Assembly: GCF_000191885.1 (NCBI RefSeq)
Contig: NZ_AEWI01000013.1
Location: 185,285 to 249,284 of the forward strand
Length of the DNA stretch: 64,000 nucleotides
Direction of reading: 5' to 3'
Origin: Anaerophaga thermohalophila DSM 12881
GTDB lineage: Bacteria; Bacteroidota; Bacteroidia; Bacteroidales; Marinilabiliaceae
This document shows positions 1 to 10,100 of this stretch, piece by piece. The position numbers were made by a program, and so were the translations under genes. The notes under the pieces were generated by a model. The model ran no database searches, was not told where the DNA came from, and saw only the letters and a program-made list of their open reading frames with translations. Numbering within the stretch: position 1 is the stretch's first letter; every line of letters starts with the position of its first letter.

Positions 1-70
1 TGGGAATTTGGCTATTCTTTACATTCTAATAATTGAATTAGATGTAACACTATCACTGTAAAAACTTCGG

Positions 71-586
71 TTATTCAGGACTAATATCCATTAAAGTCTG
101 GTCCTTCATCACCGGTTCGCCCGTCCGGACGTTGACACCTTTAATGGTTCCGTTGACAGGACTCTGTATTTCGTTTTGCATTTTCATGGCTTCCAGAATC
201 AGCACTGCTTCGCCTTTTTTAACCTTTTGTCCCTTTTCAGCAATTATCTCAACTATCTTTCCGGGAAGAGGGGCAGCCAGTTTGAGGGATGCATTTGCAG
301 ACTCTTCTTTTATCTTTTTTGTTCGGCGATGGGATGATTCTGTTGTGATCTCAAAGCTGTAGGTATTCCCGTTTACCGACACGATACATTTATTTTGCCT
401 GATCCGGATCATCTCACCCGTGTGCTTTTTGCCATCGACTTCAATGATGTATTCATCGTTATCGAGCTTGCTGACAGACGTCTCATGTTTTTGATTTCCA
501 ATCTTCTGAATAACGCCCTTATTCACTTCAACCGGAATTTTTTTGTCATCGGCCAGGATTATGTATTTCGTACTTTTTGTTCTCAT
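71..586 (-). CDS. Biotin carboxyl carrier subunit of an acyl-CoA carboxylase
   Basis: This 171-residue protein carries the biotin that shuttles carboxyl groups between the two enzyme subunits encoded just upstream. Residues 102-170 form a biotinyl/lipoyl domain with the biotin-attachment motif EAMKM at 132-136 (biotinyl lysine K135) and the preceding PLPGKI and GQKVKKGE turns. Residues 1-85 are a small beta-rich domain typical of free-standing carriers of propionyl-/methylmalonyl-CoA carboxylases and decarboxylases in Bacteroidota. It is the last gene of a minus-strand set (beta subunit, biotin carboxylase, carrier), 74 nt after the carboxylase gene. The carrier is a separate protein and not fused to the carboxylase, which rules out the one-chain PccA layout. 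The substrate (acetyl-, propionyl- or another acyl-CoA) cannot be read from this subunit. Confidence 0.93.
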   Translation of the reverse strand: MRTKSTKYIILADDKKIPVEVNKGVIQKIGNQKHETSVSKLDNDEYIIEVDGKKHTGEMIRIRQNKCIVSVNGNTYSFEITTESSHRRTKKIKEESANASLKLAAPLPGKIVEIIAEKGQKVKKGEAVLILEAMKMQNEIQSPVNGTIKGVNVRTGEPVMKDQTLMDISPE

Positions 587-660
587 TGGAAATAATTTTT
601 ACCGGGTTTCTATATTTTACTCCCACCGCACGTTGCTTCTGTTACCGCTTTTGCTCCTTC

Positions 661-2151
661 CTATTTTTTCAAAAACCTGCTGAAGAGCCATGGACTCACA
701 TTCTTTTCCCTGATTTCTGCATGGTCGATACTTTCAATCTCTTTTAAATACTCTGTCATGCCCAGCAGAATTGCAGCCACCATCTCGTTGTCTTCCTGGT
801 AAAAGTTTTGTTCAAGTTCCTTTTCAATAAAAGAGGTTGAATAGATGCCTTCTCTGAACGAGTCGTTGTTAAGTACCATTTTAAAAAAAGGCAAGGTCGT
901 CTTCACGCCTTTAATCTGAATACCATTAATAGCGCTTATAGCTGTCTTCAAAGCCGATTTCCGGTCACTTCCTTTTACAATCAGCTTGGCAATCAGTGAA
1001 TCGTAACACGAGGGGATGATATCACCGTCAACATAGCCGGCGTCGACACGAACGTGGCGTTTGGACGGGAACTTAATTTTTTCCAGTATCCCGTTCTCGG
1101 GTGAAAAATCGGATTGTACATTCTCCGCATTGATCCGAAACTCAATGGCGCATCCCTTTAGTTTTATATCTTTTTGCGCCAGGGAAAGTTTCTCACCATC
1201 GGCAACCCTGATTTGTTGTTCAATAAGGTCAATACCGGTAATTTCCTCAGTCACCGGGTGTTCCACCTGAATCCGGGTGTTCATCTCCATAAAATAGTGA
1301 TTAAGATGTTCATCCACCAGAAATTCGACCGTACCCACGCTGTAGTATCCGGTTGCTCTACACAATTTTATGGCATCACGGCCCATTCTTTCCCTGTTGG
1401 CCTCATCAAGCGCAGGCGAAGGAGCCTCTTCTAAGAGTTTCTGATGTTTTCGTTGAATAGAACACTCTCTCTCGAAAAGATGCACCACATCGCCATGCTG
1501 ATCGGCCAGTACCTGAAACTCGATATGACGTGGATTTTCCACATATTTTTCGATGAAAACGGCAGCGTTTCCAAAAATGGACATGGCCTCTTTGGAGGCG
1601 GCATTGAACATGCGCGGAAGTTCATCTTTGTTACGGGCAACGCGCATACCCTTACCTCCACCTCCGGCCACAGCTTTAATAATGACCGGATAACCAATAG
1701 AAGCTGCTGTTTTTTCTGCTTCTGCCTGTGAAGTAATAATTCCGGTACTACCGGGTAAGACCGGCACATTGTTTTTTATAGCAATGTCGCGGGCCACTCC
1801 TTTATTTCCCATTTGGTCAATATGCTTGTCGGAAGGCCCGATAAAAACAATGTTGTTATGTTTACATTCCCTGGCCAGAGCAGGATTTTCAGACAAAAAC
1901 CCATAACCGGGGTGTATGGCATCGATGTTGAACTTAAGTGCAGATTCTATAATTTTATCAATGTTGGTGAAAATATTATAGAAGGTTTCTTCAGAAACAT
2001 CTATAATTTCATCGGCATGCTTCAAATAATGGGCATTGGGTTCCTCATGGGTCAGAAACATGAATGTTTTAATGCCCATTTTGCGTGCTGTGCGTGCTAT
2101 TCGTATGGCAATTTCACCCCGGTTGGCTATTAATATCGATTTTATTTTCAT
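661..2151 (-). CDS. accC: Biotin carboxylase subunit of acyl-CoA carboxylase
   Basis: This 496-residue cytoplasmic enzyme uses ATP and bicarbonate to carboxylate the biotin on the carrier protein. The N-terminal domain begins with ILIANRGEIAIRI and has HPGYGFLSEN at 80-89. The ATP-grasp glycine loop KAVAGGGGKGMR lies at 159-170, ERECSIQRKHQK at 227-238, and the catalytic MEMNTRIQVEHPVTE at 288-302. The length is close to AccC (about 450) plus a short tail of about 40 residues. The start ATG is chosen because it begins the MKIKSILIANRGEIA motif and sits directly at the end of a dispersed repeat (R1), so the leader is repeat-derived. It lies between the beta subunit and carrier genes. The symbol is used for family; the true substrate may be propionyl-CoA. 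Confidence 0.93.
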   Translation of the reverse strand: MKIKSILIANRGEIAIRIARTARKMGIKTFMFLTHEEPNAHYLKHADEIIDVSEETFYNIFTNIDKIIESALKFNIDAIHPGYGFLSENPALARECKHNNIVFIGPSDKHIDQMGNKGVARDIAIKNNVPVLPGSTGIITSQAEAEKTAASIGYPVIIKAVAGGGGKGMRVARNKDELPRMFNAASKEAMSIFGNAAVFIEKYVENPRHIEFQVLADQHGDVVHLFERECSIQRKHQKLLEEAPSPALDEANRERMGRDAIKLCRATGYYSVGTVEFLVDEHLNHYFMEMNTRIQVEHPVTEEITGIDLIEQQIRVADGEKLSLAQKDIKLKGCAIEFRINAENVQSDFSPENGILEKIKFPSKRHVRVDAGYVDGDIIPSCYDSLIAKLIVKGSDRKSALKTAISAINGIQIKGVKTTLPFFKMVLNNDSFREGIYSTSFIEKELEQNFYQEDNEMVAAILLGMTEYLKEIESIDHAEIREKNVSPWLFSRFLKK

Positions 2152-2291
2152 CCGTATAAAATTAGTCTAAGTTATTGGTCTGATGGAACTCGCATGAATG
2201 AGTTTTATACATGTTCTTTTGTGACAAACTTTGCCATGCTCGTTTCATCCGTATAAAATTAGTCTAAATTATTGGCCTGATGGAACTCGCA
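2152..2291 (-). repeat. R1 dispersed repeat, tandem double copy ending at the accC start codon
   Basis: Read on the minus strand, this stretch is an R1 unit (TGCGAGTTCCATC, an AT-rich middle, then TTTTATACGGATGAAA), the CGAGCATGGCAAAG box, and a second R1 half that ends with TTTTATACGG immediately before the ATG of the biotin carboxylase gene. Related copies occur at 4487, 10613, 37527, 49268, 51029 and 51407. Confidence 0.85.
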
Positions 2292-2356
2292 ATTCATAAA
2301 ATACCAATTGCTGAGTTATGCATGTCGCCAAACATACCGGTTAAAATATTTTCCCT

Positions 2357-3904
2357 TTACAATGGAATATTCCCATGCTTCCGTGGAACTTTCTCTTCGT
2401 ATTTATTTTCGAGAAGGCCAAAAGCCGAGATCAGAACCCGGCGGGTATCAACAGGATCGATCACTTCATCAATAAATCCCTTCTCTTCAGCAATAAAAGG
2501 ATTGGCGATTTGCTCTTTGTAATCCTGCACCAGTTTATTCTTCAGGGCTTCGGGGTCATCGGCATCAGCCAATTCTCTGCGGTTCAGAATTTTCACTGCA
2601 CCCTCCGGTCCCATTACAGCCATTTCGGCCGTCGGCCAGGCAAAATTAAAATCACCTCCCATGCTTTTGCTGTTCATAACGATATACGCTCCGCCATAAG
2701 CTTTACGCAGAATCACGGTAATTTTAGGTACGGTTGCTTCCGAAAATGCATAAAGTAATTTGGCACCATGCATTATAATTGCATTGTGTTCCTGATCTGT
2801 CCCGGGCATAAAACCCGGAACATCTTCCAGTACCAGAATGGGAATATTGTAGGCATCACAAAACCTGACAAAACGGGCTGCCTTGCGCGAAGCATTAATA
2901 TCAAGAGTTCCGGCCATTACTTTGGGTTGACTGGCAATGATACCTACTACCTGATTATCGAGGCGACCAAAACCCGTCACGATATTTTGGGCAAAATTTT
3001 CAGCCACTTCAAAAAAACTGTTTCTGTCGACGATGCGAATAATAATATCTGTTACATCGTAAGGTTTGCCTGAATCTTCGGGAAGCACCAGCGAAATATT
3101 ATTCATTTTAAGCGGCTCTATCTCTTCCACACTGCTCACAGGCGGATGTTCCATGTTGTTGGAAGGCAGATAGGTAAGCAATTTCTTTACGCCCAACAGG
3201 CAATGCTCCTCATCGGAGTAAACAAAATCGGCCACTCCCGAGGTGGCAGAATGCACATCGGCACCACCAAGCTCTTCAAATGAGACCTCTTCATTAAGTA
3301 CTTCTTTCACAATTTGAGGACCGGTAACAAACATGTGAGAAGTATTTTTAACCATAAAACGGAAATCTGTCAGAGCAGGTGAATAAACAGCTCCCCCGGC
3401 TGCCGGCCCCAAAATCACAGAAATTTGAGGGACTACACCTGAAGATGCTACATTGCGTTTAAATATGCCTGCATAGCCTGCCAGACTGGCGATACCTTCC
3501 TGTATGCGGGCACCTCCCGAATCGATCAACCCGATGATGGGATGTCCCATTTTCAGTGCCAAATCCTGTACCTTCTGAATCTTTGTTGCATGCACATACC
3601 CCAATGAACCACCCATAAAATTAAAATCCTGTACATAAATAAGCACTTTACGTCCGCTGATAGTACCATAGCCGCAGATCACACCATCTCCAAAAATATC
3701 CTGACTCTGATCCAACGGCTTAACAAAAGCATCGATTTCATGAAAGCTGTCTTCGTCCAAAAGTAACTCAATTCGTTCCCTGGCCGTCAGCTTGCCTTTG
3801 GAATGCTGTTTGGTCGAATAATCACCCCCATATTGTTGTTCCAGTTTTTCCTTTCTGGAATAAAACTTCCTGTAAGGCAATCTGTTATCCTGCATAATTT
3901 CCAT
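2357..3904 (-). CDS. Acyl-CoA carboxylase carboxyltransferase (beta) subunit, PccB-like
   Basis: This 515-residue carboxyltransferase moves the carboxyl group from carboxybiotin to an acyl-CoA, probably propionyl-CoA (giving methylmalonyl-CoA) or acetyl-CoA. It has the two crotonase-like halves of the family. The N-terminal half has LIDSGGARIQEG (126-137) and the oxyanion loop GPAAGGAVYSPAL (166-178). The C-terminal half has VPGFMPGTDQE, RKAYGGAYIVM and WPTAEMAVMGPEGAV. The length matches PccB-type subunits (510-520). The Met at 3904 starts a charged N-terminus (the next Met is codon 4). It heads the carboxylase gene set; 205 bp filled with an R1 repeat separate it from the biotin carboxylase. 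In this lineage such enzymes usually serve the methylmalonyl-CoA route to or from propionate; that role is inferred. Confidence 0.93.
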   Translation of the reverse strand: MEIMQDNRLPYRKFYSRKEKLEQQYGGDYSTKQHSKGKLTARERIELLLDEDSFHEIDAFVKPLDQSQDIFGDGVICGYGTISGRKVLIYVQDFNFMGGSLGYVHATKIQKVQDLALKMGHPIIGLIDSGGARIQEGIASLAGYAGIFKRNVASSGVVPQISVILGPAAGGAVYSPALTDFRFMVKNTSHMFVTGPQIVKEVLNEEVSFEELGGADVHSATSGVADFVYSDEEHCLLGVKKLLTYLPSNNMEHPPVSSVEEIEPLKMNNISLVLPEDSGKPYDVTDIIIRIVDRNSFFEVAENFAQNIVTGFGRLDNQVVGIIASQPKVMAGTLDINASRKAARFVRFCDAYNIPILVLEDVPGFMPGTDQEHNAIIMHGAKLLYAFSEATVPKITVILRKAYGGAYIVMNSKSMGGDFNFAWPTAEMAVMGPEGAVKILNRRELADADDPEALKNKLVQDYKEQIANPFIAEEKGFIDEVIDPVDTRRVLISAFGLLENKYEEKVPRKHGNIPL

Positions 3905-4486
3905 AATTTTAATTTATGAGTCCACTCCTAAAAGCTTCTGTCAGTATCATAATTTATCATATCCATCATGTAAAGTTGCATAATGAGCATAACGAAAACA
4001 AATTCTTAATTCTTATGGTACCTGCTTTCTAATAACCAATTTAGCGGTTTAATGTTTATTTGCAAAATCCAAACAAAAATTCCACACCCATCTGAAACCA
4101 TAGTTGAAAAATTCCTGCAAATACTGTTTAACCAGGCAATACTCAAGATAATCGTATCGGATAAACGGAGCCGGATAAGTGTCAAAATTCGAAAATGCCT
4201 GATCCCCTGCAGATTCGCCCTGCACAGTATAGTTTAAAATTGTGATGTATTTCTTGCCGATTCGATGAAGTAAATCATCTCATTTGGTCTCATACTTCAC
4301 CTAAATGAGTGATTTCCTAAATCGCTTCCGCAAAGGATATCATCAATGCTTGAGCGCTAAAAAGGAAATATATTTTTTGGCCGGACAATAGTATATATTA
4401 TTATAGCGAATTATGCTTGCATGTGCAGTTTTTTAGTTATTTTCAACGTCATAAAACAATTATTTTTAAATCCAATTCAAAAACCA
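3905..4486. other. Gene-free AT-rich spacer
   Basis: These 580 bp lie between the divergent carboxylase set and the repeat in front of the 4697 lipoprotein. I see no convincing ORF, RNA or terminator. The promoter of the carboxylase set presumably lies near 3905-4020 on the minus strand, but I cannot fix it. Confidence 0.5.
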
Positions 4487-4696
4487 ATGAAACGAGCATG
4501 GCAAAGATTGTCACAAAAGAACATGTATAATTAACCTTTAATCATCTAAGAAACCAAAAACAGGGAACAGATTTTTCGTCGTTACTCCTAAGAATGACAT
4601 TAGACAGCCTGTCATTCTGAGCGGAGCGAAGAATCTAAAATCAATTAAAGCATAATAAGTTCCATAAGACCAATAACTTAGACTAATTTTATACTG
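4487..4696 (+). repeat. R1 composite repeat (about 210 bp) ending at a lipoprotein start codon
   Basis: It begins with ATGAAACGAGCATGGCAAAG, continues through a module containing AAACCAAAAACAGGGAACAG and the common Bacteroidota string TCATTCTGAGCGGAGCGAAG, and ends with GACCAATAACTTAGAC then TTTTATACTG directly before the ATG at 4697. Copies at 37527-37736 and (inverted) 51029-51243 have the same internal order. Confidence 0.85.
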
Positions 4697-5254
4697 ATGA
4701 AAACAAAACACATTCTTTACACACTGCTACTTACCCTGGTTATTTTTTCCTGTGGAACAAATAACCAGGAGAACAGCAAAAAATCAGGAGAAACCGGTAC
4801 AAACGAATTGAAATCCGTCAAACTCAACGATGCCAAAACTGTGGTAGAATTATTAGAAATAGCCGATGAAAAGGTTGATAAAGAAGTTGTTGTAACCGGA
4901 CTGGTTACACACGTTTGTCGACACAGCGGGAAACGATGTTTTCTGATGGATGATAACGGAAAAACATCAATCAGACTTGAAGCCGGAGGTAACATCAACG
5001 GCTTTAATCAGGAATTGTCGGGTAGTAAACTGGTGGCCAAAGGAATTTTGAGAGAAAACCGGCTCTCATCGTCATACATCGACGAATGGGAAGAAAAAAC
5101 ACTCGAAAAAAAAGAAAAGGCTGAAATCGATGAAAATGCCTGCAGTTCAGAACTCAACAATATAAAAGAGATGCGAAAATGGATGAAAGAAAATAACAAA
5201 GACTATTACGCTGTCTATTATATTGAAGGAATTGATTATGAAGAGATAGAATAA
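4697..5254 (+). CDS. Small lipoprotein with an OB-fold-like domain
   Basis: This 185-residue exported lipoprotein is of unknown function. The first 20 residues are a lipoprotein signal with lipobox LVIFSC, so Cys19 would be lipidated. A polar linker (20-45) follows, then a domain from about 48 to 120 whose pattern (VVVTGLVTHVC, KRCFLMDDNGKTSIRL, LVAKGIL) looks like the OB-fold domains of small periplasmic proteins; Cys and His in HVCRHSGKRC could bind a metal or form a disulfide. The C-terminal 65 residues are highly charged. It stands alone on the plus strand, and its ATG is the last element of an R1 repeat, which therefore acts as its leader. The fold call is by pattern only. Confidence 0.75.
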   Translation: MKTKHILYTLLLTLVIFSCGTNNQENSKKSGETGTNELKSVKLNDAKTVVELLEIADEKVDKEVVVTGLVTHVCRHSGKRCFLMDDNGKTSIRLEAGGNINGFNQELSGSKLVAKGILRENRLSSSYIDEWEEKTLEKKEKAEIDENACSSELNNIKEMRKWMKENNKDYYAVYYIEGIDYEEIE

Positions 5255-5366
5255 CCGATGAGGTTAACTTTAAAAAATGCAATCTTTCGTACAAATAGCC
5301 CGTCAAAAAGGCCTAAACGCAAAGCTTTTAATATGAGAGGGTTGCTGTTTATTTCCCGGGTTTTAC

Positions 5367-5411
5367 AAACAATTAATTACCAGTTATTTGTAAAAGTTTA
5401 ACGGAGTATTG
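5367..5411 (+). repeat. R4 short dispersed repeat (copy 1)
   Basis: About 45 bp from AAACAATTAATTACCAG to GTTTAACGGAGTATTG. The reverse complement recurs at 30103-30147 with four or so differences, in another intergenic region. Confidence 0.7.
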
Positions 5412-5503
5412 TCAGTTAGTAGATTGAGGGTGAGGGTGAACAAGCAGAACCCAACTCAGAACTCCAAAGTCTACCTTGACGAATTTAGGAAACCAAAAAT
5501 ACG

Positions 5504-5586
5504 AGACTCAGAACCCGGAACACAGAACACAGAACACAGAACACAAAACTCAGAACACGAAACCCAGAACCCAGAACACGAAACAA
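5504..5586 (+). repeat. Simple tandem repeat of AGAACAC-type heptamers
   Basis: About 80 bp of degenerate 7-8 bp units (CAGAACAC, CGAAACC and similar) in the spacer before the nuclease pair. It opens a spurious reading frame rich in Thr, Gln and Glu that I do not consider a gene. Confidence 0.8.
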
Positions 5587-5662
5587 TCACCCCTGCCGAC
5601 AAACTACCTCCATCAATAATTGGGATTTTCAACGAATAAATTTAATATTGTGTAAGCGAATA

Positions 5663-5808
5663 ATGAGTGTGGTAGAAAAAGCATATTTTTGTCAAAATCG
5701 AGGCATTTTAAATTTTTGTACCGGAGTTAACTCATTGTTAATGAGGATGCAAAAATTTAAAACAACACTGAGTTTGGCAATAAAGATGCTTTTTAAACCG
5801 GGCTCAAT
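5663..5808 (+). repeat. R2 long palindromic repeat
   Basis: An imperfect inverted repeat of about 145 bp. The outer arms are ATGAGTGTGGTAGAAAAAGC and GCTTTTTAAACCGGGCTCA; nearer the centre are AAATTTTTGTACC and GGATGCAAAAATTT, with GTTAACTCATTGTTAATGAG in the middle. It ends about 25 bp before the nuclease start codon at 5833. Full copies lie at 14459 and (opposite orientation) 47436, with partial or variant copies at 10753, 31936 and 45731. Confidence 0.85.
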
Positions 5809-5832
5809 AATGCTAACGATATTTATCAGATT

Positions 5833-7113
5833 ATGCCCGTAAAAATACTTGCAACCGGTGACATTCATATTGGAAAAAAATCTGCCGGTCTGCCGGCCGA
5901 AACTGAAGAAATTGCCACCAAACACACGTGGATGCGCCTGGTCGATTTGGCCATCGAAAACCAATTTGATGTCCTGTTGCTGACCGGTGACATCGTAGAC
6001 CGGGACAACCGTTATTTTGAAGCCATAGGTCCGCTGCAAACAGGTTTCAGCAAACTAAAAACGGCAGGAATTGCTGTCTTCATCATTGCAGGTAACCACG
6101 ACTTCGATGTTCTGAAACAGGTTGTAAACACATCGGAATATGACAACATCCATATTTTAGGAGCTAACGGAAACTGGGAAATCAAATCATTCAGCGCAAA
6201 CGAAGAGGAAGTAAGGTTTGTCGGCTGGTCGTTTCCCGAGCGTTACATGCATACCGATCCGCTTGAACAACTGAATATCAAAGACTCCGAACTTCCTACC
6301 TTCGGACTTCTTCATGCCGAATTAGATACACCGGACAGCCGTTATGCCCCGGTAAAAACAGAAAATTTGCTAAGTCATCCGGTAGATGCCTGGATACTGG
6401 GACACATCCATAAACCTTCGACCATTCCGGAACATCAGCCTTTCGTGCTTTATCCCGGCTCGCCACATGCCCTGAGCGCCAAGGAACAGGGAAAACACGG
6501 ACCACTGCAAATAACCGTGGAATCGAAGAACAACATCCGCATTGAGCAAATTCCCCTGTCGCCCGTTCGTTACGAGACACTCAACATCGATATTTCTGAT
6601 GCCCGCGATGAAGAAATACTCAGAAAAGTGGTAACGGACAACATCAATCGGTGCAGAGAGCAAAACAAAACCGAATTGGGCGAAGTCCGCCACCTGGTTT
6701 TTGACATCATGCTTTATGGCGAACATCCGGCCAGCAAAGATATTGAAAAGTGGATGGCAACAATCCGCGATGACTTTTCCAGGTCTGATGATGAATTAAA
6801 CCTGTCGGTTCGAAAAGTGGCGTTTGACATCAGGCCCGGCGTGGAAAATATGGAAGAGCTGGCCAAAGAATCTTCACCTGCAGGTTTGCTGGCAGAAACC
6901 ATCCTGGCCATACAGAACGGGCAATCCACTCCCCTGCTGAACGAGCTATTGAAAAAATGGAAGGCTGGTGCTGAACGCATCAACAATTCACCCGTCTATC
7001 AAAATTTAAAATGGAACGACAGAACCATTAATGTTAATGACCAGACCGGCAAAAAAGAGATACTGAATCAGTGTAAACGACTGCTTGGAGAACTATTAAA
7101 CCAAAAGTCCTGA
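5833..7113 (+). CDS. YhaO/SbcD-like metallophosphoesterase (DNA repair nuclease)
   Basis: This 426-residue calcineurin-like phosphoesterase is predicted to be the nuclease partner of the SMC-like ATPase encoded 2 bp downstream, by analogy with SbcD-SbcC and YhaO-YhaN. The metal-binding motifs are in order: GDIHIG (9-14), GDIVDRDN (52-59), GNHD (87-90), HAELD (161-165) and GHIHKP (190-195). The C-terminal 200 residues are a cap region as in YhaO. The length fits YhaO (about 400-430). The ATG lies just after an R2 palindrome; the PVKILATGDIH motif begins at residue 2, so no earlier start is needed. Activity is probably Mn2+-dependent exo- or endonuclease on DNA ends, inferred from family. Confidence 0.9.
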   Translation: MPVKILATGDIHIGKKSAGLPAETEEIATKHTWMRLVDLAIENQFDVLLLTGDIVDRDNRYFEAIGPLQTGFSKLKTAGIAVFIIAGNHDFDVLKQVVNTSEYDNIHILGANGNWEIKSFSANEEEVRFVGWSFPERYMHTDPLEQLNIKDSELPTFGLLHAELDTPDSRYAPVKTENLLSHPVDAWILGHIHKPSTIPEHQPFVLYPGSPHALSAKEQGKHGPLQITVESKNNIRIEQIPLSPVRYETLNIDISDARDEEILRKVVTDNINRCREQNKTELGEVRHLVFDIMLYGEHPASKDIEKWMATIRDDFSRSDDELNLSVRKVAFDIRPGVENMEELAKESSPAGLLAETILAIQNGQSTPLLNELLKKWKAGAERINNSPVYQNLKWNDRTINVNDQTGKKEILNQCKRLLGELLNQKS

Positions 7114-7115
7114 AA

Positions 7116-10100
7116 ATGAACAAACTCCCATATATTATCAAGCGACTCGATATCCGTAAAATGCCGGGATTTCCCGGTGGATTACGACCATTTGATGATC
7201 TGTCATCTGACATAAATATTGTATCAGGCCCCAATGCATCGGGCAAGAGTTCCACAGCCCGGCTCATACAACAACTCATCTGGCATAAGCATACCATAGG
7301 ACTGGAGGCCAATGCTTCCATACTTCTGGACAATCAGGAATGGGACATAAAAATTGATCACGGAAAAATACAGGTTCTGCACGAGGGCCGCGAAGAATCA
7401 ATAACAGGACTCCCCGCAGCAGAAGGAAGTCACCGCTATTTTCTGGCTCTGCAGGACATGGTGGCCGAAGAAGACCAAAATGCCGCCGAAACCATCGCCC
7501 GCGAGTCCATCGGGGGCTACAATCTCGACCTGGCAAAAGAAGAGCTTGGTTATTCCGATGCTATTTTCACCAAAAACATCGGCGAATTTAAGGCACTTGA
7601 CAAAGCCATTCAGAAATATCATGCAACACTCAGCAACCAGGAAAGGATAAAACGCGAAGAGAACAGCCTGGATAAACTATACAAGGAAAAAGAAGAAGCT
7701 GAACTTGACAGGCAAAGAAGCAGTTTTTTTAAAACATTAGCCGAATTTCTGAATGCCCGAAATGCTTACAACCAAATTAACACCAAACTGGAACAGTTTT
7801 ATCCTTCAATGGACAAGCTGACAGGTAACGAGCCGGAACAAATTGAAAAGTTGGAGCAACAGATTCGCCACTCGAAAAACATTATCGAACAGTCCAACGC
7901 AGATATAGAAGAAAAAACCAGAAAACTCGGACAACTCACCATCCCAAAAAGCGGAGTAGCTTCTGCCGTTATTGAAGAACTGGAAAATCGCACAGAAAAT
8001 ATCAAAGAACTGACGCGAACAATAAACGATAACGAAGAAAAAATTGAAACACTGAAAATTCAGTCGCAGGAAGCTTTAAAAAATATTGACGTAAACATTA
8101 ATCCCTCAGAATGGGAAGGACTTGACCTGAACGATGTTGGACAACTCGACCGTTTTCTGCAAAGAGCCCACAACTTACTGGGTCGGAAGGCATTTCTGAA
8201 CAACCAGATGGAGCTTCTGACGCAGGAACTCACTAATCTGGGGGAATTGGAATCCGATGGTGAAAAAATCAGCTCAGGTATTAACATTCTTAACAACTGG
8301 CTCACCGGGCAACAAGCGGGTAAAGAAACACCCAACTGGCTTGTACCGCTGCTTATTGTGCTGGGCGCAGTTACCGCCATTGCTACGTTCTTTTTTGGAT
8401 GGCCGGGACTTTCAGGCATTATTCTGATGGCAGGAGCATGGATTTTTTCCAACCTTAAAACAACGAAACAGGACACTTTGCAGATCAGGGAACAGGATTA
8501 CCGTAAAACCGGACTGAAACAGCCCGGTCAATGGCACCCCGACGATGTTGTTGAACTTCTGAATGATCTGGTTAAAGACCTTCAAAAAGCTCACCACAGG
8601 GATGACATCATCAGAAAACAAAAAGATATTGAAAAACAACTCCGCGATACCAATAGCGAATTAAAACAGTTGGAAGAAACAAGAAACCAACTGATAGAAA
8701 AAATAAAAACTGCTCCGCACATCCCGGAAATTTCCGAAAACGATTACACCAGCCTGGTCTGGTTCATCGAAAACCTTAAAAAATGGCAAAAATCCCATCT
8801 GGAATTATTATCACTACAAACAAAAACACGACATCTAAAGTCGGAACTTCAAACAGAACTGGCAAAATGCAATCAAATTTTTTCGGAGACCGGTTCTTCT
8901 TCAGCCAATGATATTTCACAAATCAAAGCCACATTATCGGAATTAAAAAGGCAGGAAAACGATCGGCGCGAACTTGTGCGGCAAATACAACAGTCCGAAA
9001 AAGAGATTGATAATCAGGATAAACTATTGAAAGAGGCCCGACAGGAACTGTCAGAGATATATTCTCGTCTCGATATTGACGAAGGCAAAAAGGGCATCAT
9101 CCGCCAAATGACAGAACAGCTGAAAAATTACAAAAGCCTGAAAGACAATTTGATAGGTGCAAAAGCCGGCTATCAGGAAAAAGAGCGTCTTTTAAAAAAC
9201 CATCCATTATATTCTGATTATAAACAAGAAACAGAACATTTAACCGCTGAAGAAGCTCTTGACAAATCTGAAGAGTATGCGCGCCATGCAGGAAACTGGG
9301 AAACCATCATTGAGCAGATTAAAGAGATAGAAAATGCCGTCAGACAAATAAAAAACGGACACGAACTGGAAGATGTTCTGACCCGAAAAGAAAATGCTCT
9401 AACCGACCTTGAAGATGTTTACCACAACAACATTTCCGGCTTTACAGGACATCTCATCGTTGAAGAGCTGAAAGCACAAACCCGCGACCAGAACCGCCCG
9501 CAGGTTTTCAAAGCTGCCGGTGAACTATTTAACCGGATTACCACGGGCCGTTATGAACTGCGTCTCGACAATAAAGAACAGGCCGTATTTACCGCTTACG
9601 ATACGGTTTTGAAGCTGGAACAACCCTTATCACAGCTGTCGACAGGAACCAGAGTACAGCTCTTGCTGGCAGTGCGCCTGGCATTTATCGAAAAACAGGA
9701 AGAAACAATAAAACTTCCCTTGCTGGCTGATGAGCTTCTGGCAAATAGCGACGATGAAAGGGCAAGTGCCATCATTCAGGCCCTGATTGAAATCAGTCGC
9801 GAAGGCCGGCAAATCTTCTATTTCACTGCTCAGGACGACGAAGTAAAAAAGTGGTTTTCGTTCCTGAAATCAGAAAACGATATACATTTCACCCACGTAG
9901 CCCTGACGGGAGATTCAGGCATATCTTACTCAGACAACATCAGCCAGATATCGCCGGAGGACATTAAATTTTCATATTCTGCTCCCCGCCCCGAAGAGAA
10001 AAATCACGCAAAATATGGCGAAGCGTTGGCAGTATCCCCCTTCTCCCTGCTCACCGACGACATTACTTCACTTCATCTGTGGTATCTGATCGACGATGTC

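Noticed and set aside
4052..4237. 61-residue ORF in the spacer
   Set aside because: No motif, no leader signals, composition of random AT-rich DNA.
5409..5639. 76-residue plus-strand ORF
   Set aside because: It reads through the AGAACAC tandem repeat and has no protein-like pattern.
8060..8476. 138-residue minus-strand ORF inside the YhaN-like gene
   Set aside because: Antisense shadow of a gene with clear motifs on the other strand; Ser/Arg-rich composition.
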